Source: Bacillota bacterium (GTDB lineage Bacteria > Bacillota > Clostridia > Lachnospirales > Lachnospiraceae). Taken from it: 24,113 nucleotides of DNA. A program made the translations under genes and the position numbers. The notes under the pieces are model-generated. The model worked only from the letters and a program-made list of their open reading frames with translations, did no database searches and was not told the origin of the DNA. This document shows positions 15,596 to 23,797 of this stretch, piece after piece. Each line of letters starts with the position of its first letter. Within the stretch, counting starts at the first letter, position 1. The stretch is taken from NCBI GenBank assembly GCA_023428885.1, contig JAEYWQ010000425.1, positions 1-24,113 of the forward strand. The letters are read 5' to 3'.

Positions 15596-17704
15596 TTAAA
15601 CTTCAAATAATAAATCACCATAGGTTGGTACTGGCCATGCTTCTTTATCAACAATTAATTCTAACTCATCAATAGGCGCTCTTAGTTCTGCCATTGCTGG
15701 GAACACTACGTCTCTGAAGAAGTTAGCCTGCTCATGACCTTCTTCCTTGCTAGCTGCTTCGGTGATTACAGTTTGTAACGCAACTAATGCTGCCTTAGCC
15801 TCAGCTAAAAGTGTAGAAGTCTTAGTTAATAACTCTGTCTGTACACTAACATCAGCAGTTGGAACCGCAGCTTTTACAGCTGTTATATTAGTTGCAAGAG
15901 TTGTCGTATATTTAATAATAGCTGGAATAAATAGTTTATTTGCCATCTCTACCATAGTCTTTGCTTCAATATTAATAGCTTTTGAATATGTCTCATATAA
16001 AATTTCGGTACGAGATTTTAACTCAACTTCTGAATAAACTTTATGTTTTGTAAACAATTTGATTGCTTTATCCGTAGTGATGGATGGAATTGCCGCAACC
16101 ATGGACTTAAGATTTGGTAAACCACGTCTTTCAGCTTCTTCAACCCATTCATCAGAATATCCATTTCCATTGAATACAATTCTTTGATGCTCTGTCACGG
16201 TCTTCTTAATTAAATCATGAACAGCGACATCGAAATTATCTGCCTTTTCTAACACATCAGCCATATCGCTAAGAACATCGGCAACAATCGTATTCAGTAT
16301 TGTATTCGCTCCAGCGATAGACATTGAAGAACCCACCATACGGAACTCAAATTTATTTCCTGTGAAAGCAAATGGTGAAGTACGATTTCTATCTGTTGCA
16401 TCTTTAGCAAACTCAGGTAATGTATGAACACCAGTCTTTAAGTTTTCACCCTGCTTGGATCTAGTTGCAGCTCCTGTCTCAATTAACTGTGATAATACGT
16501 CTTCTAGCTGCTCACCTAAGAATACAGAGATAATTGCTGGAGGAGCTTCATTTGCCCCTAATCTATGGTCATTACCTGGACAAGATGCTGATAATCTTAA
16601 TATATCTGCGTGATCATCTACTGCCTTTAAGACTGCAGATAAGAATAATAAGAATTGAATGTTTTCATGAGGTGTATTACCTGGATCTAATAGATTCTTT
16701 CCTGTATTCGTTACGATAGACCAGTTGTCATGCTTACCAGACCCATTCACTCCAGCAAATGGTTTCTCATGTAATAAGCATGCTAAGCCATGACGCTGTG
16801 CAACCTTCTTCATAGTATCCATTACTAACTGATTATGATCAGTAGCGATGTTTGCAGTAGTATAGATTGGAGCAATCTCATGCTGAGCTGGAGCAACTTC
16901 GTTATGCTGAGTTTTTGCTAAGATACCAAGTTTCCAAAGTTCTACATTTATCTCTTTCATGAAAGCTGCGATTCTTTCTTTGATGGAACCAAAGTAGTGA
17001 TCATCTAATTCCTGTCCCTTTGGTGGCATAGCACCAAATAAGGTACGTCCTGTAAATACTAAATCTTCTCTCTTTAAGTACTTTTCTCTATCAACTAAGA
17101 AATATTCCTGTTCTGGTCCTACCGAACAAGCCACATTCGTTACGTCATTATGTCCAAATAATTTACAGATACGAGTTGCCTGTGTACTAATCGCTTCCAT
17201 AGAACGAAGTAAAGGTGTCTTCTTATCCAAAGCTTCTCCTGTATAAGAACAGAACGCAGTCGGAATACAAAGTGTAACACCACCTGCATCTTTCTTTAAG
17301 AAGGCTGGTGAAGTACAATCCCAAGCTGTATAACCTCTCGCTTCAAAAGTAGCTCTTAATCCACCGGATGGGAAGGAGGAAGCATCTGGTTCACCTTTAA
17401 TTAATTCCTTACCGGAAAACTCCATTAAAATCTTTCCACCTGGAGCAGGAGATATAAATGAGTCATGTTTTTCTGCAGTGATACCTGTCATTGGTTGGAA
17501 CCAATGTGTATAATGAGTTGCACCTCTTTCAATTGCCCAGTCCTTCATGGCATTTGCTACTACTTCTGCAACTTGAGGATTCAAATCCTCCCCATTTTCA
17601 ATTGTCATTTTAAGTGCAGCGTATGTTTTCTTAGGTAAACGTTCCTGCATTGTTGCTTCGTTAAAAACATCAATCCCAAAAATCTCAGTTAACTTCTCTG
17701 CCAT
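15596..17704 (-). CDS. glnN: Glutamine synthetase type III (GSIII)
   Basis: The enzyme makes glutamine from glutamate, ammonia and ATP in the cytoplasm and is central to nitrogen assimilation. At 702 residues it has the GSIII length, well above the roughly 450-470 residues of type I enzymes. Visible landmarks are GGLRATFEARGY (114-125), the metal-binding GPEQEYFLVD (196-205), NEVAPAQHEIAPIYT (268-282), NGSGKHDNWS (320-329) with its catalytic-loop His, GNDHRLGANEAPPAI (377-391) and FEFRMVGSS (452-460). The C-terminal helical region typical of GlnN follows. GGAAGGAG stands 9 nt before the ATG. It is monocistronic, with its own terminator and a promoter overlapped by inverted repeats, which suggests regulation, possibly by nitrogen. 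Type III enzymes are common in Bacteroides and Clostridia. Identification is secure. Confidence 0.98.
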   Translation of the reverse strand: MAEKLTEIFGIDVFNEATMQERLPKKTYAALKMTIENGEDLNPQVAEVVANAMKDWAIERGATHYTHWFQPMTGITAEKHDSFISPAPGGKILMEFSGKELIKGEPDASSFPSGGLRATFEARGYTAWDCTSPAFLKKDAGGVTLCIPTAFCSYTGEALDKKTPLLRSMEAISTQATRICKLFGHNDVTNVACSVGPEQEYFLVDREKYLKREDLVFTGRTLFGAMPPKGQELDDHYFGSIKERIAAFMKEINVELWKLGILAKTQHNEVAPAQHEIAPIYTTANIATDHNQLVMDTMKKVAQRHGLACLLHEKPFAGVNGSGKHDNWSIVTNTGKNLLDPGNTPHENIQFLLFLSAVLKAVDDHADILRLSASCPGNDHRLGANEAPPAIISVFLGEQLEDVLSQLIETGAATRSKQGENLKTGVHTLPEFAKDATDRNRTSPFAFTGNKFEFRMVGSSMSIAGANTILNTIVADVLSDMADVLEKADNFDVAVHDLIKKTVTEHQRIVFNGNGYSDEWVEEAERRGLPNLKSMVAAIPSITTDKAIKLFTKHKVYSEVELKSRTEILYETYSKAINIEAKTMVEMANKLFIPAIIKYTTTLATNITAVKAAVPTADVSVQTELLTKTSTLLAEAKAALVALQTVITEAASKEEGHEQANFFRDVVFPAMAELRAPIDELELIVDKEAWPVPTYGDLLFEV

Positions 17705-18068
17705 AGATATAATCTCCTTCCAAAGTTATATATTTAGTTCTTCAGAAATCTTATGCTTTTCATACCATTAAAGCATATAATCTTTAAAAACACAATAAAG
17801 ATTTACTAATGATATTTATTACAAAACATAGAAATCTTTTGAAATTAATTTACAGGAAGTCCAAAGTATTTTCCTATAAATTAAAAAAGGGCACTCTCTT
17901 TCATAGAGAACGCCCTTGCTCTTTTTAATCATCTTTAATAACTAAAATATCACTATTCCATACTTTTGTGAAGTCTTTTTTAATAAAAACAACATTTTTT
18001 TCTATTATTACAATAAACAAGCCTATTAATCGTTAAAAACTATGCAATATTACCAAAAACTATTTATT
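17705..18068. other. Intergenic region between mscS and glnN: glnN promoter with inverted repeats, no gene
   Basis: This 364-nt AT-rich gap has no coding sequence. For glnN (minus) TTGTGT (complement of 17790-17795), 17 nt and TTTAAT (complement of 17767-17772) with a TG extension form a plausible promoter. TATGCTTT (17752-17759) and AAAGCATA (17770-17777) are a perfect 8-bp inverted repeat covering the -10 and start point. AATCTTT (17779-17785) and AAAGATT (17797-17803) are a second repeat around the -35. The mscS-side terminator is at 17883-17917. Nothing further is seen in 17931-18068. Confidence 0.6.
17883..17917 (-). terminator. Intrinsic terminator downstream of the manA-DUF624-glgB-mscS operon
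   Basis: AAGGGC (17887-17892) pairs with GCCCTT (17912-17917), and an inner TCTCT/AGAGA stem is separated by a small internal loop. On the minus strand TTTTTT follows. A T-run (CTTTTT) also follows on the plus strand, so it may work both ways. It is about 150 nt after the mscS stop, which is rather far. Confidence 0.75.
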
Positions 18069-18968
18069 TTACCTAACAACATTCACATCCAATTGATTGA
18101 AGCAAATGGAAAAGCCTTTCTCATCAAACATATACTTAATTGTTTCCAGCAAATCAGCCTTAACAGATAAAAAGTCATCCTTCTTTGTCCATACTCGTAA
18201 TGCAATCTCGATCGCATCGTTACCATAGTTCGAAACAAAGAGATCAATTGGCTGATCTTGTAAGACCTTTAAATTATTTTGGGCAATATGAAATAACTCT
18301 TGCTTTACTGCCTTAATATCATCATGATAGCCAATCGGAATAGTGATTTCCAGCCGGCGTGTTGGCTCATCATTAACATTGGTAATATCTGTATTCGCTA
18401 AGCTACCGTTTGGAAAAACAATGGTTTTATTATCACCTGTTACAATCCTTGTATAGATAATATCAATGGATGTAACCGTACCTTCTTTTCCATTGGCAAT
18501 AATATAGTCACCAATGCGAAAGGGTTTTAAAATAAGAATTAATACACCTCCTGCAAAGTTGGATAAGCTTCCTTGAAGAGCCAAACCGATGGTTAAACCA
18601 ATTGAACCTATTAAAGCCACAAAGGATGCCTGAGGAACTCCAAGCTGAATAAATATCCCTATAAAAAGAAGGCCATAAAGCAAAGCTTTTACTAAGGAAC
18701 AAATAAAGTTAGTTGCACTTAGCTCTACCTTACTCTTATCAAATGCTCGTCTTGTTAATTTCAAAATCAGATGTATTACCTTTTTTCCAATAAAATAGAT
18801 AATAAAAGCAATCAGTAGCTTCACGCCAAAATTCAATGCTTTTGGATAAAACCCATCCCACCATATTTCAATTTTACTTAACTTTTCAGCAGCCTTTTCA
18901 GTTAATTCCCCAACAACTTTCTCACCTTCCTCGGTTAGTTGTTTTGCTTCCATAGATAACATATTCAT
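18069..18968 (-). CDS. mscS: MscS-family small-conductance mechanosensitive channel
   Basis: This 299-residue membrane protein opens under membrane tension and releases solutes on hypo-osmotic shock. An N-terminal amphipathic, charged helix (1-35) precedes three membrane segments (about 46-70, 88-110 and 116-150). The third has the Gly/Ala-rich pore-helix pattern GSIGLTIGLALQGSLSNFAGG followed by LKPFRIGDYI, diagnostic of MscS. A beta domain (TVTSIDIIYTRIVTGDNKTIVFPNGSL) and a C-terminal alpha/beta cage domain complete the family layout. The ATG at 18968 is preferred to the TTG at 18980 because GGAGG ends five bases before it. It lies 18 bp after glgB and is probably the last gene of the manA operon, an unusual pairing with glycogen metabolism. 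Family assignment is firm. Confidence 0.95.
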   Translation of the reverse strand: MNMLSMEAKQLTEEGEKVVGELTEKAAEKLSKIEIWWDGFYPKALNFGVKLLIAFIIYFIGKKVIHLILKLTRRAFDKSKVELSATNFICSLVKALLYGLLFIGIFIQLGVPQASFVALIGSIGLTIGLALQGSLSNFAGGVLILILKPFRIGDYIIANGKEGTVTSIDIIYTRIVTGDNKTIVFPNGSLANTDITNVNDEPTRRLEITIPIGYHDDIKAVKQELFHIAQNNLKVLQDQPIDLFVSNYGNDAIEIALRVWTKKDDFLSVKADLLETIKYMFDEKGFSICFNQLDVNVVR

Positions 18969-18986
18969 CCTGTCCTCCAAATAGAA

Positions 18987-21194
18987 CTAACTCTGATGAT
19001 AGCTAAACACCACCATCGCAAGCGGTGGTAATACAATGGATATGGCCTGATCCTGCCCATCTACTTCCTTACGTATCGTAGTGCAAGCTTTATGGTTAAG
19101 ATGTCCAAAGCCTCCAAATCTATTATCATCACTATTAAAAATCTCTTGATAACTTCCATCATATGGAACTGCCAAAAGAAAAGACTCATATACCACTGGT
19201 GTGAAATTCATAACAATAATAAGGGAATCTTCTCTGTTATGAGTCTTACGCTCAAAGCTAAGGATACTATGATCTGCATCCATACAACTAATCCAGGAAA
19301 ATCCTTCTGATGTTTCATCTAGTTCATATAAAGCTTTATTCGTTCTATAAAGCTTGTGTAACTCTTTCACATACTCGAGCATCTTTTGATGCATAGGTTC
19401 CTGTAATAGACCCCAGCTTAGAGAAACGTCCTCATTCCACTCTAATCTTTGAGCAAATTCCTGACCCATAAATAAGAGCTTCTTCCCAGGATGCGCCATC
19501 ATAAAGCCATAGGCAGCTCTCAGGTTGGCGAATTTGTCCATATCAAAACCAGGCATCTTATTAATCATGGAGCACTTTCCATGCACTACTTCATCATGAG
19601 AAAGAACTAAGATAAAACGTTCTGAATAAGCATACACCATACTAAAGGTAAGAGAACCATGATTATACTTACGAAAGAAAGGATCAAGCTTCATGTATCC
19701 AGTAAAATCATTCATCCAACCCATGTTCCATTTATAATCAAAACCTAGCCCACCTGAATTTAAGTCACCCGTTATCATCGGCCATGCCGTTGATTCCTCA
19801 GCGATCATTAAGGTGCCATCAGCTCGTTTATGTACCACTGAATTCAGATGTTTTAACATCTCTATGGCCTGCAAGTTCTCGTGCCCACCATAGTCATTCG
19901 GAATCCACTCTCCATCATCCTTGCCGTAATTTAAATATAGCATGGATGCAACTGCATCCATACGAATTCCATCAATATGATATTCATCCATCCAGTAGAG
20001 AGCATTTCCAATTAAAAAGTTTGAAACCTCTGCTCGTCCATAATTATAAATTAAAGTTCCCCAATGTGGATGGGCCCCTTGTCTTGGATCCTGATGTTCA
20101 TATAAACAGGTTCCATCAAAATTACTTAAACCATAAGCATCTCTTGGGAAATGTGCAGGTACCCAGTCAAGGATAACACCTATCTTCTTCTGATGCATAT
20201 AATCCATAAAATATTTAAAATCTTCACAAGTACCGTATCTAGAAGTCACTGAATAATAGCCAGTAACCTGATAGCCCCAGGAGGCATCCAATGGATGTTC
20301 CATGACGGGCATTAACTCTATATGAGTAAATCCAAGTTCTAAAACATAATCTGCAATCATCACCGCTAATTCGCGATAATTGTAAAAACTGCCATTCTTC
20401 TCTTCTGGTTTCTTCCAGGAACCAAGATGCAGCTCATAAATTGACATCGGTTCCTTATCATATTCTAGCCTTTTCCTTCTATCTAACCATTCCTGATCTG
20501 CCCACTGATAATGGGAAGCATCACTGACAATGGAAGCGTTATTGGGACGTAATTCTGTATAATTTGCATAAGGATCCGCTTTAAGAAAGGTCAAACCTCC
20601 CTTGCTCTTTATCTCAAATTTATAGAGACTGCCGGCTGTAACGTTCGGTAAGAATAATTCAAAAATCCCTGAGTCTCCAAGACGGCTCATTGGATTGCGT
20701 CTACCATTCCATAAGTTAAAGTCCCCAACTACGCTCACCCGCATTGCGTTTGGTGCCCAGACTGCAAATCTAGTACCAGTCACTTGATTCACGGTTAGCA
20801 CATGAGCACCTAACACTTGATAAATCTGATAATGTATGCCTCGCTTAAAACGATCGCAGTCGTCTTCGGTGATTGTTCTTTGGAAGGAATATGGATCAAC
20901 TATTTCTTCGCTATTCCCATCTTCATAGGTAATTCGATAGGTATACAAAAAGCTGCAGTCCTCTTCTAACAAAATAGCATAATACCCTTCAGGATCAATC
21001 CTTTCCATCGGATAATCTTTATTTTGATCGATAATGTGTAGGGTAACTGCTATTGCATTGGGAAAGAAAGTCTGATATAACTTTCCAAATTTAGTCTTAT
21101 GTGCGCCTAATACCTTATGTGGACAATCATGCTCTGAATTGATAATAGCTTTAATCGCTGGCCAATCTAGCAGCTCATACAACGCTTCCTGCAT
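18987..21194 (-). CDS. glgB: 1,4-alpha-glucan (glycogen) branching enzyme
   Basis: GlgB cuts alpha-1,4 glucan chains and rejoins them as alpha-1,6 branches during glycogen synthesis. The 735-residue product has an N-terminal beta domain (about 1-125), a CBM48 domain (about 127-230) with RFAVWAPNA and VVGDFNLWNG, the GH13 barrel, and a C-terminal beta domain. All four catalytic regions are intact: DWVPAHF (343-349), GIRMD (409-413) with nucleophile Asp413, AEES with Glu466, and SHDEV with Asp534. The spacing 413-466-534 equals that of the E. coli enzyme (405-458-526). GGGGG lies 8 nt before the ATG. DUF624 ends 15 bp upstream and mscS follows, so it belongs to the manA operon. No other glycogen-synthesis genes (glgA, glgC, glgP) are in the window. 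Confidence 0.97.
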   Translation of the reverse strand: MQEALYELLDWPAIKAIINSEHDCPHKVLGAHKTKFGKLYQTFFPNAIAVTLHIIDQNKDYPMERIDPEGYYAILLEEDCSFLYTYRITYEDGNSEEIVDPYSFQRTITEDDCDRFKRGIHYQIYQVLGAHVLTVNQVTGTRFAVWAPNAMRVSVVGDFNLWNGRRNPMSRLGDSGIFELFLPNVTAGSLYKFEIKSKGGLTFLKADPYANYTELRPNNASIVSDASHYQWADQEWLDRRKRLEYDKEPMSIYELHLGSWKKPEEKNGSFYNYRELAVMIADYVLELGFTHIELMPVMEHPLDASWGYQVTGYYSVTSRYGTCEDFKYFMDYMHQKKIGVILDWVPAHFPRDAYGLSNFDGTCLYEHQDPRQGAHPHWGTLIYNYGRAEVSNFLIGNALYWMDEYHIDGIRMDAVASMLYLNYGKDDGEWIPNDYGGHENLQAIEMLKHLNSVVHKRADGTLMIAEESTAWPMITGDLNSGGLGFDYKWNMGWMNDFTGYMKLDPFFRKYNHGSLTFSMVYAYSERFILVLSHDEVVHGKCSMINKMPGFDMDKFANLRAAYGFMMAHPGKKLLFMGQEFAQRLEWNEDVSLSWGLLQEPMHQKMLEYVKELHKLYRTNKALYELDETSEGFSWISCMDADHSILSFERKTHNREDSLIIVMNFTPVVYESFLLAVPYDGSYQEIFNSDDNRFGGFGHLNHKACTTIRKEVDGQDQAISIVLPPLAMVVFSYHQS

Positions 21195-21209
21195 ACACTT
21201 AACCCCCTA

Positions 21210-21869
21210 TTATTCCAAGTACCATTGGTCCCTTCCTGCTTCTTCGTCAGATTCCTCAGGCTTTGGCATATATTTTTTAAATACGCGTTCTATTAAAAAT
21301 GAACAAACTAGACAGCAAAGTGCTGGTGCAATAAATATCATTGGATAAATCAAATAACAAGCCAAGCTAAATATTACGATAATAATTGCCAGTAAGAAGG
21401 TAGTTGGAAAATGTTTCATTGCAATAATAAATGAAGTCTTAAACAAACCTTTAAAGTTTACTGTAAATCGTGATAAAATTGGATAACAGAAGATTAATAC
21501 AAATACAATGATAGTTGTTACTGCAACGAAGCCAGCAAACATGATATCACCTTTGCTATCTCCAGCATCTTGAAGAGCCTTACTGTAAGTAAAGTCAATA
21601 TATAATATATATGCGAGGACTGCATATATTATGCTTGAAATCATTCCGAGCTTAAAATTGTCCTTAAAGGAATGAAAAAATTCTTTGGTCACATATCCAC
21701 GTTCCCTACGAATTACCTTAACTATGGCATAATACATTGCAGTCGTAGCTGGTCCAATCGTCACAATGGGAATACAACATATAACCCAAATAATACTCAA
21801 CAAAATCATGTCCCAGACTTTTCCCATAAAAGAAAAAAAGCCATTTTCTAAATTAAATAAGCCACTCAT
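21210..21869 (-). CDS. DUF624 (YesL-family) membrane protein
   Basis: This 219-residue integral membrane protein starts MSGLFNLENGFFSFMGKVWD, the typical DUF624/YesL opening, and has about five membrane segments (near 15-40, 75-95, 105-130, 150-175 and 175-195). A conserved PIVTIGPATTAMYY segment follows the first. The tail is short and acidic (PKPEESDEEAG). YesL-type proteins usually sit beside sugar ABC transporters or polysaccharide-degradation genes and have no proven activity. Here the protein lies between manA and glgB, with gaps of 23 and 15 bp, so it fits a carbohydrate operon. AGGAGG five bases before the ATG fixes the start. No sugar transporter genes are nearby. Confidence 0.88.
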   Translation of the reverse strand: MSGLFNLENGFFSFMGKVWDMILLSIIWVICCIPIVTIGPATTAMYYAIVKVIRRERGYVTKEFFHSFKDNFKLGMISSIIYAVLAYILYIDFTYSKALQDAGDSKGDIMFAGFVAVTTIIVFVLIFCYPILSRFTVNFKGLFKTSFIIAMKHFPTTFLLAIIIVIFSLACYLIYPMIFIAPALCCLVCSFLIERVFKKYMPKPEESDEEAGRDQWYLE

Positions 21870-21892
21870 CCTAACCTCCTAAAAATCTTTCA

Positions 21893-22825
21893 CTAAATAT
21901 GAGAACTTACTAATCGCATTTTCCCATGTAATACAAAATCCCCGTAGCCATATGGTAAGATAAAATGATCACCTTTATTGATCTTTGTGTTATCTATCAT
22001 ACCAGCTCCTTCTATAACACTCATAATCATAAAAGGCTTATCCTGGTTAAATCTTTGTGATTCTTCTACATCGATTAGGTTAACCGTGTAATACTCGCAG
22101 CTAACCAATTGATCTACTGTCGCAGACTCTAACTTCCTTAGTTTATGTTCCGCTGTAATGTCCTTATGTGGGCATTCAATGACATCAATACTCTTTGCAA
22201 TGTGTAATTCTCTTGGCTTACCTTCCTGCAAACGTCCATAATCATAGAGGCGATAGGTAATATCACTGTTTTGCTGCGTTTCAAGGATTAAGGTTCCCCC
22301 TTTGATTGCATGCACCGTACCAGGAATGATCTGAAAGAAATCTCCCTTCTTAATTGGTAAGATACGAATCAGCTTGTCCCATTCATTCTCTTGAATCATG
22401 CTTGTAAGCTCTTGCTTTGACTGGGCATGATGACCAATTACAATCTTAGCGTCTTCATCACAGTCAAGGATGTACCAGCATTCTGTCTTACCTAAAGAAC
22501 CCTCCTCCTTAACCTTTGCATATTCATCATTTGGATGAACCTGAATACTCAAATCATCTTTCGCATCAATAATCTTAACTAATAATGGAAATACATCGCC
22601 TTTTACATTCCCAAAGAGTTCTCTATGTGATTCCCATAGTTGACTTAAGGTACTTCCACTATAACTTCCTGTTGCAATCTGACAATCACCGTTTTTATGC
22701 GCACTGACTGCCCAGCATTCTCCTGTTTTATCTCCAGGAATATCATACAAAAAGTCGGTTTTTAAACGATTTCCACCCCAAATCATCTCTTTAAAAACCG
22801 GCTTTAAAAAAACTATCTCCCTCAT
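21893..22825 (-). CDS. manA: Mannose-6-phosphate isomerase, class I
   Basis: ManA interconverts mannose-6-phosphate and fructose-6-phosphate, linking mannose use and GDP-mannose supply with glycolysis. The 310-residue product shows the zinc ligands in QVHPND (Gln95, His97), Glu115 in KTECWYIL and His172 in GTVHAIKGG. The N-terminus FLKPVFKEMIWGGNRL is typical of the short Bacillus-type class I enzymes. The C-terminal cupin half is present. The ATG at 22825 is used rather than 22852: ACGGAGG stands five bases upstream, and 22852 would lie upstream of the transcription start expected from the TATAAT at 22851-22856. It is the first gene of a four-gene unit with DUF624, glgB and mscS. A specific role in cell-wall polysaccharide synthesis cannot be read from the context. 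Confidence 0.96.
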   Translation of the reverse strand: MREIVFLKPVFKEMIWGGNRLKTDFLYDIPGDKTGECWAVSAHKNGDCQIATGSYSGSTLSQLWESHRELFGNVKGDVFPLLVKIIDAKDDLSIQVHPNDEYAKVKEEGSLGKTECWYILDCDEDAKIVIGHHAQSKQELTSMIQENEWDKLIRILPIKKGDFFQIIPGTVHAIKGGTLILETQQNSDITYRLYDYGRLQEGKPRELHIAKSIDVIECPHKDITAEHKLRKLESATVDQLVSCEYYTVNLIDVEESQRFNQDKPFMIMSVIEGAGMIDNTKINKGDHFILPYGYGDFVLHGKMRLVSSHI

Positions 22826-22850
22826 CAATGCCTCCGTAAGTTTTTTTATC

Positions 22851-22878
22851 ATTATAACATCAAAATAGGGAATTTCAA
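22851..22878 (-). promoter_or_regulatory. Promoter of the manA-DUF624-glgB-mscS operon
   Basis: On the minus strand TTGAAA (complement of 22873-22878), a 16-nt spacer and TATAAT (complement of 22851-22856) make a strong sigma-A promoter, with a short leader to the ATG at 22825. Confidence 0.85.
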
Positions 22879-22930
22879 ATAAAAAACATGGAGTTTATAT
22901 ACATTTAATAAAGTGATTATAAAGTACTTT

Positions 22931-22959
22931 TTGACGTTATAATTTACAGATGATATAAT
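22931..22959 (+). promoter_or_regulatory. Promoter of the methyltransferase gene
   Basis: TTGACG (22931-22936), a 17-nt spacer and TATAAT (22954-22959) form a near-consensus sigma-A promoter on the plus strand, about 60 nt before the ATG at 23019. It is divergent from the manA promoter. Confidence 0.88.
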
Positions 22960-23018
22960 TCATACAAGCTATTTTTATTAAATGATATAAAATCGAGTCA
23001 TAGCAGAATGGAGTCCAA

Positions 23019-23636
23019 ATGATAATTGAAAGAATTGATGATATTGAATTAAAATTACACACAGAAGAAGAAGTTTTTTCTCCCAAAGGAGTCGATGCTG
23101 GTACCAAAGCTATGCTGACCTATGTCACCCTGACGAAAGAAGATAAAGTCTTAGATCTAGGCTGTGGTTATGGCATTGTTGGTATCTGGGCCGCCAAGCA
23201 AATCGGCTCTGATCATGTCACCATGTGTGACATCAACCCGATTGCAGTATCTTGTTCTAAACGCAATGCATTTGAAAATCAAGTGGAAGAAGGTCTTACA
23301 ATCTTAGAAAGTGATGGCCTTAGTCAGGTTCAAGACAAGGATTTCACCTTAATCTTATCCAATCCTCCTTATCATGTGGATTTCTCTGTTCCAAAGCAAT
23401 TCATCGAGCAAGGTTTTAAGAAGTTAAAGCTTGGTGGGAAAATGTATATGGTGGTAAAGCGTAAGGATTGGTATAAAAATAAACTTACTTCCGTATTTGG
23501 CGGTGTAACAATTCAAGAAAAAGATGGTTACTATATCTTCATCGCTGAAAAAAGACCAAAAAAAGAGAAAGTGTCTGCACCAAAGGAGCAAAAACTTTCA
23601 AAGAAGCTTGCACGTAAAAAAGGAATAAAATTTTAG
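23019..23636 (+). CDS. RsmC-like class I SAM-dependent methyltransferase
   Basis: This 205-residue cytosolic methyltransferase probably modifies guanine N2 in ribosomal RNA, by its likeness to the RsmC/YbxB group. The SAM-binding motif VLDLGCGYGIVG is at 44-55, the acidic residue of the second strand is in CDINP (70-74), and the catalytic NPPY is at 115-118, a signature of N-methylation of amino groups in bases. The short N-terminal segment (GVDAGTKAML) also fits the MTS domain. A strongly basic tail (about 178-205, rich in Lys) could bind RNA. GGAG five bases before the ATG supports the start. It is a single gene, divergent from manA and convergent with the ABC exporter. The exact target base cannot be decided from sequence alone; N5-glutamine methyltransferases also use NPPY, but they look different elsewhere. 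Confidence 0.88.
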   Translation: MIIERIDDIELKLHTEEEVFSPKGVDAGTKAMLTYVTLTKEDKVLDLGCGYGIVGIWAAKQIGSDHVTMCDINPIAVSCSKRNAFENQVEEGLTILESDGLSQVQDKDFTLILSNPPYHVDFSVPKQFIEQGFKKLKLGGKMYMVVKRKDWYKNKLTSVFGGVTIQEKDGYYIFIAEKRPKKEKVSAPKEQKLSKKLARKKGIKF

Positions 23637-23754
23637 AAAAGTTCACACAATTTTTAATAATTCCACATATTTTGTACACAATCTCAGATTATAATAGCTT
23701 CATAGCCCAAAGCAAGGTTCCCCTTGTTATCATAAATTTTTTCATAAAATACAT

Positions 23755-23790
23755 GGCCAGTAGGTTTTCCTACTGGCCCCTCCTCTTTTA
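23755..23790. terminator. Hairpin terminator between convergent methyltransferase and ABC exporter genes
   Basis: A perfect 10-bp stem (23755-23764 with 23769-23778) has a TTTT loop. On the plus strand CCTCCTCTTTTATC follows; on the minus strand only ATGTATTTTATG follows, so the T-runs are modest in both directions. It sits 19 nt after the ABC gene stop and 118 nt after the methyltransferase stop. It can serve either gene. Confidence 0.75.
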
Positions 23791-23797
23791 TCATGAA

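Noticed and set aside
15036..15599. Plus-strand open frame of 187 codons opposite the LRR lipoprotein
   Set aside because: It is antisense to the low-complexity Ser/Thr/Pro spacer and signal region, which naturally leaves the opposite strand open; it has no homology-like features and crosses the glnN terminator.
19784..20176. Plus-strand open frame of 130 codons within glgB
   Set aside because: glgB is fully supported on the other strand with all catalytic motifs; the antisense product is His/Pro-rich without family character.
23715..23729. CAAGG/CCTTG hairpin after the methyltransferase as its terminator
   Set aside because: The stem is five base pairs and there is no immediate T-run; the 10-bp hairpin at 23755-23778 is the better candidate.
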